This document shows positions 16,915 to 22,512 of a DNA stretch of 22,512 bases, in pieces. The notes beneath the pieces are model-generated. The model ran no database searches. It was not told where the DNA came from and saw nothing but the letters and a program-made list of their open reading frames with translations. The stretch comes from GYS-P2D sp964489125 (GTDB lineage: Bacteria > Bacteroidota > Bacteroidia > Chitinophagales > Saprospiraceae): contig CAZAXY010000058.1 of NCBI GenBank assembly GCA_964489125.1, positions 1 to 22,512 on the forward strand, written 5' to 3'. Each line of letters begins with the position of its first letter. Position 1 is the stretch's first letter. The position numbers were made by a program, and so were the translations under genes.

Positions 16915-17586
16915 TTATTGGACGCCTGAGTTATAGTCATTACAATTCTTGATGACGAGCCTCAATGCAAAATTAGTGTCTCTATAGTTCGGATAGTTCT
17001 TGTACAGATCTTCATGCTTAAAGTTCTTACCCACTTCCAAGCTGTTGATGCTATTGTAGACGATATCCTTCATCAAGGGCTCATTAATCCCTAAGGTGTA
17101 TAGTAGATTGAGTTTATATTCATCGCCTTCCTTGGTAAATTGTGCCCATTCCAGCTGTCGATGTTTGTCATCAAGCATTTTGCCTATAGCCAAGAAGTTT
17201 TCTTCGCCAATTTTGGATTTGTCTGGTATGGTATGATAAGTCTCTACGGTATTGAGAAATGACATACCCAGATATCCCAAAAAAGGAATGAATTTATAAG
17301 CTAGCATGGGATCATCATTGTTGGTGTCAAAGTATACATATTTCATAACTGATAGGTAGGGCAGGCCATAGTCTTTGCCGATCTGCAATAGACTATCCGG
17401 AGTCTCATTGGTGATGAGCCGTTTGATCAGTTTCTTTGACGGTTGATCGAGAGATTCGTAAACCGTTTCAAAATTACCGGAACAGTATGCTTCGAAGATG
17501 GTATCATAGGTGTTGAGCATTACCTCCTTCTCGTTGGTACAAGAGAACAACAGTGCTGTACAGAATAGAACAATAAGTTCTTTCAT
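16915..17586 (-). CDS. Lipoprotein of unknown function, first gene of the symporter operon
   Basis: This is a 223-aa protein with a lipoprotein signal peptide: MKELIVLFCTALLFSC, lipobox LFSC with acylated Cys16, followed by TNEKE. The mature region is helical, with a segment AYCSGNFETVYESLDQPSK reminiscent of a short periplasmic binding or DUF4878/NTF2-like N-terminal part. I cannot place it in a family. It opens the operon that continues with the four-TM protein and the SSS symporter. It may be a periplasmic or outer-membrane-facing accessory of the transporter, which is inference from context only. Confidence 0.75.
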   Translation of the reverse strand: MKELIVLFCTALLFSCTNEKEVMLNTYDTIFEAYCSGNFETVYESLDQPSKKLIKRLITNETPDSLLQIGKDYGLPYLSVMKYVYFDTNNDDPMLAYKFIPFLGYLGMSFLNTVETYHTIPDKSKIGEENFLAIGKMLDDKHRQLEWAQFTKEGDEYKLNLLYTLGINEPLMKDIVYNSINSLEVGKNFKHEDLYKNYPNYRDTNFALRLVIKNCNDYNSGVQ

Positions 17587-17828
17587 GTGATCATATTTGA
17601 TGGCTATGATAAGTGTTATCTCAGATCAATCCCATAAATAGGGAGTTTTGATGATACTACTTATACTGAAAAGTAAAGTAGAAAAACATCTCCAAATGAG
17701 CTTCATATGTTATCAAACAATTTAGTACTGCTTACTAAGGGCGAACATTAACAGGGCACTCTGACAGGAATAACCTACATTATATGAATGTTAATCTTGC
17801 GGGAGCGACTGCTTATCTCTCAGAATAA

Positions 17829-18470
17829 CTAGGCATTGATATAATCCACTATATACAAGATCTCCCGCCCGATCTCACGAACCTTGTCGCCATAGGCTTG
17901 GGCTTCTTGAGGAGTGTCATCAGAGGCCTTAGGGTCGAGATAGGTCAGGGGCATGCGATGTGACGCTCCAGGTACGATCGGACAGTTTTCATCCGCATGA
18001 TCGCAGACCATTACGGCTATAAACTTCTCTGATGGGTTATACTCGTGATCATATTTCTTAGAAAACATCAATCCTTGATCGCCCACAGAAGTATCTGTGC
18101 TCAGTTTGTAAGATGGGTTGACATCATCTTCTTTTACAGTAGTTAGGCCAATTCCTGCTGCTTTGACGGCTGCTACCATGCGATGATTAAATGCGGTTGA
18201 CTCCGTACCTCCTGAGAAGCTCATGATCGTACTCATATTATAATGCGCTGCTGCCAGTCTTAACCAGATCTCTGATAGCGTGCTTCTACGCGAATTATGA
18301 GTACAAACGAATGTAACCTTAGCATTGCCATGTTCTTTGATCTGCGAACTAATCATTCCTCCGAGGGTATGCAATTCGCTCTTTCTATTTCCAGAGATCT
18401 GATCAAATTCTGTTTTTAGTGAATTAATCAGTTCGATAATTTCTGTGCTGAGATTAAGTGGTTTACTCAT
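17829..18470 (-). CDS. ArsC-like low-molecular-weight protein tyrosine phosphatase
   Basis: This is a 213-aa cytoplasmic enzyme of the LMW-PTP/thioredoxin-coupled arsenate reductase superfamily. The P-loop CX5R with the following Ser is at residues 56-63 (VTFVCTHNSRRST), followed by SEIWLRLAA as in family members. The Asp/Pro general-acid region is probably around LTYLDPKASDDTP. An N-terminal extension of about 50 residues precedes the P-loop, as in the Bacteroidota protein-tyrosine-phosphatase subgroup often annotated as arsenate reductase. Resolving cysteines typical of ArsC are not all evident (Cys residues occur at CDHADENC), so both activities remain possible. No arsB/acr3 or arsR is adjacent, which weakens the case for arsenate detoxification. 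Confidence 0.82.
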   Translation of the reverse strand: MSKPLNLSTEIIELINSLKTEFDQISGNRKSELHTLGGMISSQIKEHGNAKVTFVCTHNSRRSTLSEIWLRLAAAHYNMSTIMSFSGGTESTAFNHRMVAAVKAAGIGLTTVKEDDVNPSYKLSTDTSVGDQGLMFSKKYDHEYNPSEKFIAVMVCDHADENCPIVPGASHRMPLTYLDPKASDDTPQEAQAYGDKVREIGREILYIVDYINA

Positions 18471-18510
18471 GATAACAAGGATATGATGAACGACTGAAGA
18501 ATAACTTCTA

Positions 18511-18736
18511 ATACCAAATAAGTTTAATTATGTTCCATAAATAGCCTTCGTTAGAATTTGTTAAGATCAAGGCGAAAAACACGAACGACTGATCTCGGTA
18601 AGCATCGAAGTATAGCTGAGAAAGGAGGGAGCCCCTTAGCGGATGTGAAAACACAGTAGCTATAGCGAGTACCTTTAACGCAGATATTGACAGATTCTGA
18701 AAGAAAATTAGCGACAAGATAGAGCTTAACTGGTAT
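18511..18736. mobile_element. Putative MITE-like or structured repeat element, 226 bp
   Basis: This fills most of the 327-bp gene-free stretch between the ArsC-like gene and the DsbA-like gene. Its ends are imperfect terminal inverted repeats: 18511-18533 and the reverse complement of 18714-18736 match at 16 of 23 ungapped positions, both starting ATACCA. Further in, TTAGAATTTGTT (18551-18562) can pair with GACAGATTCTGA (18689-18700), with G-U wobbles at the differences. Nested AGATCA/TGATCT arms also occur, so the whole unit can fold as a long imperfect hairpin. The flanks ACTTCTA and ACTTATT may be a degenerate target duplication. There is no transposase; the short minus-strand open frame here looks non-genic. 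Alternatives are a conserved small RNA or a palindromic repeat family. Confidence 0.45.
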
Positions 18737-18797
18737 ACTTATTAAAGCTGCAAAAGTACTGGCTTAGTTCCTTAGGCCGTCTGATACTGAGAGAATT

Positions 18798-19400
18798 TTA
18801 CAATTTCATAACAGAAGCCCGTTGTATATAGCGTGTCCATACCTCTGTAGTGTGCAGGCCTGGCATAACAATAGCCTTATTAAGCCTAATAGTCGGTACA
18901 AGACTAATATTTAACTCCTCAGCCTCTTCCAGTTCTTCCTTAAGCTGATCCTCATACTGTGTATCGTGCAAATTATGATCAGACTCTAATTTTGCCTTCA
19001 GATACTGTTCGTCTTCGATATTTTGACCTTGTTGGAAGTAGTCTCTGATTATCTCTAATGACCGACTCCATTTAAGTTTATAATCAGGTAAGGTACTAAT
19101 GAGCTTGTGAGCTATACGACTATTTGGAATTCGCTCTATCTTGCGATAGTTCAACTCTATCTGTTCGATGGCGGCCTCATTTTTGAGACTTCGCCCCATG
19201 CCTGATTTGCTTTTCTTAGCGAATACAGACTTGTCTACGCCACCTATTGGGATCGTTGGATAAAGGAGATAGGGCTTAGGGATCAGCGTGATATCAATCT
19301 GATCCTTTAGGCTATCGACTATTTTAGTCATCCGCTCCTTTCCGATATAGCACCACGGACAGATAAAATCCGTGTAAAACTCTATAGTTACAGAGTTCAT
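18798..19400 (-). CDS. DsbA-family oxidoreductase (FrnE-like)
   Basis: This is a 200-aa thioredoxin-fold protein of the DsbA/2-hydroxychromene-2-carboxylate isomerase superfamily. The N-terminus IEFYTDFICPWCYIGKERM is the FrnE hallmark, with the CPWC redox pair at residues 14-17. The helical insertion (about 65-150) and the cis-proline strand SLVPTIRLNKAIVMPGLHTTE with the closing helix complete the fold. No signal peptide is present, so it is cytoplasmic, as expected for FrnE types. It starts 3 bp after the acyl-CoA synthetase stop and is the last gene of that operon. Its substrate is unknown. Confidence 0.87.
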   Translation of the reverse strand: MNSVTIEFYTDFICPWCYIGKERMTKIVDSLKDQIDITLIPKPYLLYPTIPIGGVDKSVFAKKSKSGMGRSLKNEAAIEQIELNYRKIERIPNSRIAHKLISTLPDYKLKWSRSLEIIRDYFQQGQNIEDEQYLKAKLESDHNLHDTQYEDQLKEELEEAEELNISLVPTIRLNKAIVMPGLHTTEVWTRYIQRASVMKL

Positions 19401-19403
19401 AGT

Positions 19404-20966
19404 TTAGCTGATTTGTCGAGTTTGCCCTTCCCAATAGGGTGCTCTGACATCCCTCTTGAGCAGTTTTCCTGCACCGCTTAGTGGAAACGGTTCAGTCCTA
19501 AACTTGATACTGCGAGGACATTTATAGCTGGCTATATACTCCTTAGTCTTAGCGATGATATCCTCTTCTGATGCTGTTTGTCCATTCTTTAATATGATCT
19601 CAGCATGCACTTGTTCTCCCCATTTCTCAGATGGGATTCCGACGACTACTACCTGATCGACAGCGGGGTGATTCATCACCGCATTCTCGACTTCTGCAGA
19701 ATATACATTCTCACCTCCTGATACAATCATATCTTTTACACGATCTACAAGAAATACGAATCCTTCTTCATCCATATAGCCTGCATCTCCTGTATGCACC
19801 CAGCCATTGCGGAGCGATACAGCTGTTTCTTCAGGTTTATTCCAATAGCCCTGCATGGCATTGGGGCCTTTCACTGCGATTTCACCAATCTCGCCTAACG
19901 GCAAGGCTTGACCCTTGTCACCGACGATCTTTATTTCTACACAGGGAATTGCCTGACCAGCTGATTTTAGTTTTCCAGCCTTGGGGCCTGATGTAGTGTG
20001 ATATTCAGGGGCGAGCATCGTTGCCAGCGGTGCTAACTCGGTCTGTCCATATCCCTGAGAGAACTGAGCATTTGGCAAGGTCTTCATGGCTTCTACTAGT
20101 ACGGCCTCGGATATTGGGGCACCACCATACAATATATACTCTAGCTTGCTCATATCGGCACCTGCAATGGACGGATCATTGATGACCATCTGTATCATTA
20201 CTGGTACCATAACGACGTGTGTAATGGAGGAGGCCGACAGTGCCTGAACTGTAGCATCAGGAACAAACATCGGTATGAACACATGTGTGCTGCCAGATAA
20301 GATACCTGCCATAGTCATCGCAGTATCTGCTAAGTGAAACATCGGAGCCACATGGAGGACTCTTGAGTCTTCAGCTATCGGAGAACTCATCACAAGAGAG
20401 GCAGCACTGGTCCACAGATTAGTATGACTTAACATTACCCCTTTTGGAAACCCGGTGGTGCCTCCAGTATAAAAGATTCCAGCCAGATCTTCATTATGGC
20501 GATAGCTGTCCTCCATAGGATCTGAATTAGCTAGGAGATCTTCATAGTTGACCATACCCTCAGGTGTATCTTGATCGCCGATATATATGATATGATCGAG
20601 TGAAACTCCCTTGGCCTTGAGTGCAGGAACCATCTTAGCAAAGGCGTCATCAACAACGAGAACCTTAGCACCAGCATCTTTAAGTGAGTACGCATTTTCA
20701 TGTGCTGACCATCTCACGTTAAGTGGTACGGTACATGCTCCTGCCCAAGGCACTCCAAAGTAGTATTCAAAATATCGATCTGAATTGAGTGATAGAATTG
20801 CTACTCGATCGCCTTCGGCAACCCCCAAGTCGTTTAATCCAGCAGCAAATCGTGCTACTCTATCCTTAAATTGCCTCCAGGTATGCTTGCGGCCAGCACA
20901 TTCAGTGGCCATCTTGTTACCACGTATTTGTGCGTTGCGATGTACTGCTTGAGTTAGATAGAACAT
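19404..20966 (-). CDS. Acyl-CoA synthetase (class I AMP-forming ligase)
   Basis: This is a 520-aa adenylate-forming enzyme that activates a carboxylic acid to the acyl-CoA through an acyl-AMP. The P-loop A3 motif YTGGTTGFPKG is at residues 166-176. YGQTELAPLATM is the A5 region, GWVHTGDAGYMDEEGFVFLVDR covers A7-A8, and SGGENVYSAEVE follows. The A10 region PLSGAGKLLKRDVR contains the catalytic Lys at about residue 501. The length and motifs fit medium- or long-chain acyl-CoA ligases, and the exact chain length cannot be read from the sequence. The upstream partner is a quinone-oxidoreductase-like gene (26-bp gap), a common pairing in acyl-CoA degradation neighbourhoods. Confidence 0.92.
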   Translation of the reverse strand: MFYLTQAVHRNAQIRGNKMATECAGRKHTWRQFKDRVARFAAGLNDLGVAEGDRVAILSLNSDRYFEYYFGVPWAGACTVPLNVRWSAHENAYSLKDAGAKVLVVDDAFAKMVPALKAKGVSLDHIIYIGDQDTPEGMVNYEDLLANSDPMEDSYRHNEDLAGIFYTGGTTGFPKGVMLSHTNLWTSAASLVMSSPIAEDSRVLHVAPMFHLADTAMTMAGILSGSTHVFIPMFVPDATVQALSASSITHVVMVPVMIQMVINDPSIAGADMSKLEYILYGGAPISEAVLVEAMKTLPNAQFSQGYGQTELAPLATMLAPEYHTTSGPKAGKLKSAGQAIPCVEIKIVGDKGQALPLGEIGEIAVKGPNAMQGYWNKPEETAVSLRNGWVHTGDAGYMDEEGFVFLVDRVKDMIVSGGENVYSAEVENAVMNHPAVDQVVVVGIPSEKWGEQVHAEIILKNGQTASEEDIIAKTKEYIASYKCPRSIKFRTEPFPLSGAGKLLKRDVRAPYWEGQTRQIS

Positions 20967-20992
20967 GGTTTTTTATTTATGTGATTATTAGC

Positions 20993-21964
20993 CTATGGCT
21001 TGATAATAATTTTTCCTTTGACTTTGCGATCCATCATATCTATGAGTGCTTGCCGAGAGTCTTCAAGCGGATATACCTTATCAATATGAGGTTTGAGTTG
21101 ACCCTTGGCGTACATCTGGATCAGTTCCATAGTGTTACCCATATTCTTGGAGGCTTCTCGCTGTACGAAGCTGCCCCAGAACACACCTACTATCTGGCAA
21201 CCCTTGAGCAGGGGTAGGTTCATAGGTATCTTGGCTATACCAGCTGGAAATCCTACAATTAAAAATCTACCACCCCATGCTGTAGCACGTAATGCAGCCT
21301 CTGTATAATCGCCACCAACTGGGTCATAGACTACGTCGGCACCTCTGCCATTAGTCAACTCTTTGATGCGGTCCTTTAGATTTTCTTCAGTATAGTTGAT
21401 GGTTTCATCAGCACCCTTGGATTTGCAGATATCCAGCTTCTCTTGAGTTGATGCGGCAGCGATTACTTTTGCACCCATAATCTTGCCTAGTTCTACTGCA
21501 GCAAGGCCTACACCACCTGATGCACCAAGTACTACGAGTGTATCGCCTTCATTGAGCTCTGCTCGATCCTTCAGGGCATGATATGAAGTGCCATAAGCCA
21601 TCATGAATGATGCGGCAATCTTGTAATCCATCATCGGTGGCTTGGGAAATACGCTATTAGCAGGTACTAAGACTTGCTCTGCAAATCCACCATGTGCTGT
21701 AATGCCAAAAACTTCATCGCCAGGCTTAACATGCTTGACGCCCTCACCGACTTCTTTTACCACACCGGCGATGTCGCTCCCCACGGAGAACGGGAGCTCG
21801 GGCTTGAACTGATAGAGACCTTGTGCCATAAGCGTATCGGGGAAGTTGACACTGCAAGCTTTGATATCTATGAGGACCTCTTTTTTGCCAGGAGTAGGAG
21901 AGGGCACCTCTTCTAATACCATTTTAGAAGGATGTCCCAGTTCTTTGACGAGCATTGCTTTCAT
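20993..21964 (-). CDS. NADPH:quinone oxidoreductase-like protein (zinc-free MDR family)
   Basis: This is a 323-aa member of the medium-chain dehydrogenase/reductase superfamily. It has the quinone-oxidoreductase order: GroES-like N-terminal domain with SVNFPDTLMAQGLY and LPFSVGSDIAGVV (residues about 38-69), then the Rossmann domain with VLGASGGVGLAAVELG (145-160) and a DPVGG motif. Catalytic and structural zinc ligands of alcohol dehydrogenases are absent, as expected for QOR. Such enzymes reduce quinones or enones using NADPH. It leads an operon with the acyl-CoA synthetase and the DsbA-like protein, so the true substrate may be an enoyl or acyl derivative, which is inference. Confidence 0.92.
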   Translation of the reverse strand: MKAMLVKELGHPSKMVLEEVPSPTPGKKEVLIDIKACSVNFPDTLMAQGLYQFKPELPFSVGSDIAGVVKEVGEGVKHVKPGDEVFGITAHGGFAEQVLVPANSVFPKPPMMDYKIAASFMMAYGTSYHALKDRAELNEGDTLVVLGASGGVGLAAVELGKIMGAKVIAAASTQEKLDICKSKGADETINYTEENLKDRIKELTNGRGADVVYDPVGGDYTEAALRATAWGGRFLIVGFPAGIAKIPMNLPLLKGCQIVGVFWGSFVQREASKNMGNTMELIQMYAKGQLKPHIDKVYPLEDSRQALIDMMDRKVKGKIIIKP

Positions 21965-21991
21965 GTATACTTATTTTCTTCTAATGTATAC
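21965..21991. promoter_or_regulatory. Repeated GTATAC palindromes before the oxidoreductase gene
   Basis: ATGTATAC occurs at 21963-21970 and again at 21984-21991, a 21-bp period or about two helical turns. GTATAC itself is a palindrome. The pair lies directly upstream of, and touching, the start codon of the oxidoreductase gene, where a repressor operator could sit. Each half is short, so chance is possible. Confidence 0.25.
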
Positions 21992-22034
21992 AATTATCAA
22001 CCTATCGGACTAAGTCATTATTGGCTCATGAAGA

Positions 22035-22471
22035 TTATATTTTGTAATGGGTGGATCCAAGGTCTGTCCATCTCAGAATACCGAGGTTTTGCGTGCACAA
22101 TAAAATCTGTTGCTGGCGATCTTGATAGATGGTCAAGATGGCTGCCCTTGAATTGTCCACCTCTACTTGATGCTCCTGCAGATTAACACCGTCATATTGA
22201 TATATAACGCCACTCTTGTCATCCATAGATGGCCTTGGTGATCAATAATTCCTGCGCTGAAGTAAGGGAGCTGATCTATGAAGTATGGCACTGACCTCGC
22301 CAATCCCTCTTCCATATGGTAGGAGGTGATGGCGCCCATCTCGATGATCTCATACTTATTTACAAAATTACTGAGCCAGAGATATCCATCTGCATCTTGC
22401 AGCATGGTCCGGACTCCTGGTACACGATTATCTGGCAGTACTGATAACTCTTGTTCAGTATTGGGCTTATT
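22035..22471 (-). pseudogene. Decayed fragment of a propeller-repeat sensor gene
   Basis: The minus strand carries remnants of two-component-regulator propeller (Reg_prop) repeats in two frames. Frame A (22163-22471) is open with MLQDADGYLWLSNF and IIDHQGHLWMT. Frame B (22035-22226) continues with DDKSGVIYQYDG and ILTIYQDRQQQILL, then LGILRWT and a stop. The frames join if one base is added near 22225 (ACAAG to ACAAAG), restoring T-K-S-G-V-I. Frame A is closed upstream by a TAA at 22472-22474, and frame B ends after only a third repeat. There is no Y_Y_Y domain or kinase. Intact relatives are usually over 800 aa hybrid sensors, so this is a truncated and frameshifted relic. A sequencing error could explain the single indel but not the truncation. 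Confidence 0.7.
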
Positions 22472-22472
22472 T

Positions 22473-22489
22473 TAATACGTGACGTATTA
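22473..22489. repeat. 17-bp palindrome TAATACGTGACGTATTA
   Basis: Arms TAATACGT and ACGTATTA are exact reverse complements around a single central G. It sits exactly where the propeller-gene remnant loses its open frame. It may be a regulator-binding site of a neighbouring gene beyond the window or the scar of a rearrangement. Confidence 0.5.
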
Positions 22490-22512
22490 CTTAATCATGA
22501 GGCTACGTTTCA

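Noticed and set aside
17829..18470. An arsenic-resistance operon
   Set aside because: Only the ArsC-like phosphatase is present. No ArsR, Acr3 or ArsB homologue lies nearby, so an ars operon is not supported.
18508..18717. A 69-codon open frame on the minus strand inside the hairpin-like element
   Set aside because: It nearly coincides with the inverted-repeat element, has no recognisable domain, and its codons pair across the hairpin arms. It is better explained as a chance frame in a repeat.
1..22512. tRNA, rRNA, CRISPR arrays, transposases or phage genes
   Set aside because: I looked for cloverleaf ends, regular spacer repeats, DDE or integrase motifs and phage structural genes by eye and saw none. 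A covariance or profile search could still reveal a small RNA.

Overview
This window looks like a stretch of a Bacteroidota chromosome, probably from an environmental or marine lineage of the Saprospiria/Cytophagia type. The reasons are the gene families present (a CusA/AcrB-like RND tripartite pump, two-component-regulator propeller repeats, a DUF5694 protein, SSS symporter clusters), the weak Shine-Dalgarno signals, and a moderate-GC, AT-leaning composition. The placement is inferred from family content, as there is no rRNA or marker gene. The sequence comes from a draft assembly: a 100-N gap at 15314-15413 splits one gene.

Layout. (1) 144-5741, minus: a complete three-gene RND efflux operon (membrane fusion protein, RND permease, TolC-like outer membrane factor) with an 8-bp gap and then an 8-bp overlap. 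(2) 6000-7149, plus: a histidine phosphatase overlapping a DedA/VTT membrane protein by 8 bp. They are followed by a small secreted protein of unknown function (7312-7761) with a strong intrinsic terminator. (3) 7853-9635, minus: a DUF1801/YdeI-type protein and, one base after its stop, a polytopic GT-C-like membrane protein that starts at TTG. (4) 9709-12751, plus: a lysine-catabolism cluster (saccharopine dehydrogenase, then an ALDH7-type aminoadipate-semialdehyde dehydrogenase) with a thioredoxin-like gene 15 bp behind it. Next comes a DUF5694 protein (12887-13762). (5) 13889-14636, minus: a toxin-first HigB/HigA toxin-antitoxin pair. (6) 14733-17586, minus: a tight lipoprotein / four-TM protein / SSS sodium-solute symporter operon. 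The symporter is broken only by an assembly artefact. (7) 17829-18470, minus: an ArsC-like low-molecular-weight phosphatase. Upstream of it is a 226-bp element with terminal inverted repeats (18511-18736) that looks like a MITE or structured repeat. (8) 18798-21964, minus: a quinone oxidoreductase-like MDR protein, an acyl-CoA synthetase and a DsbA/FrnE-type oxidoreductase, apparently one operon. (9) 22035-22471, minus: a decayed, frameshifted fragment of a propeller-type sensor gene next to a 17-bp palindrome at the window edge.

Most of the window is ordinary accessory and housekeeping content. The points that most deserve a second look are the hairpin-like repeat element at 18511-18736, the SSS symporter operon with its uncharacterised lipoprotein and membrane partners, the thioredoxin whose active-site Trp is replaced by Gly, and the assembly duplication that hides an intact 493-aa symporter. 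I did not find a clearly new defence or mobile system.
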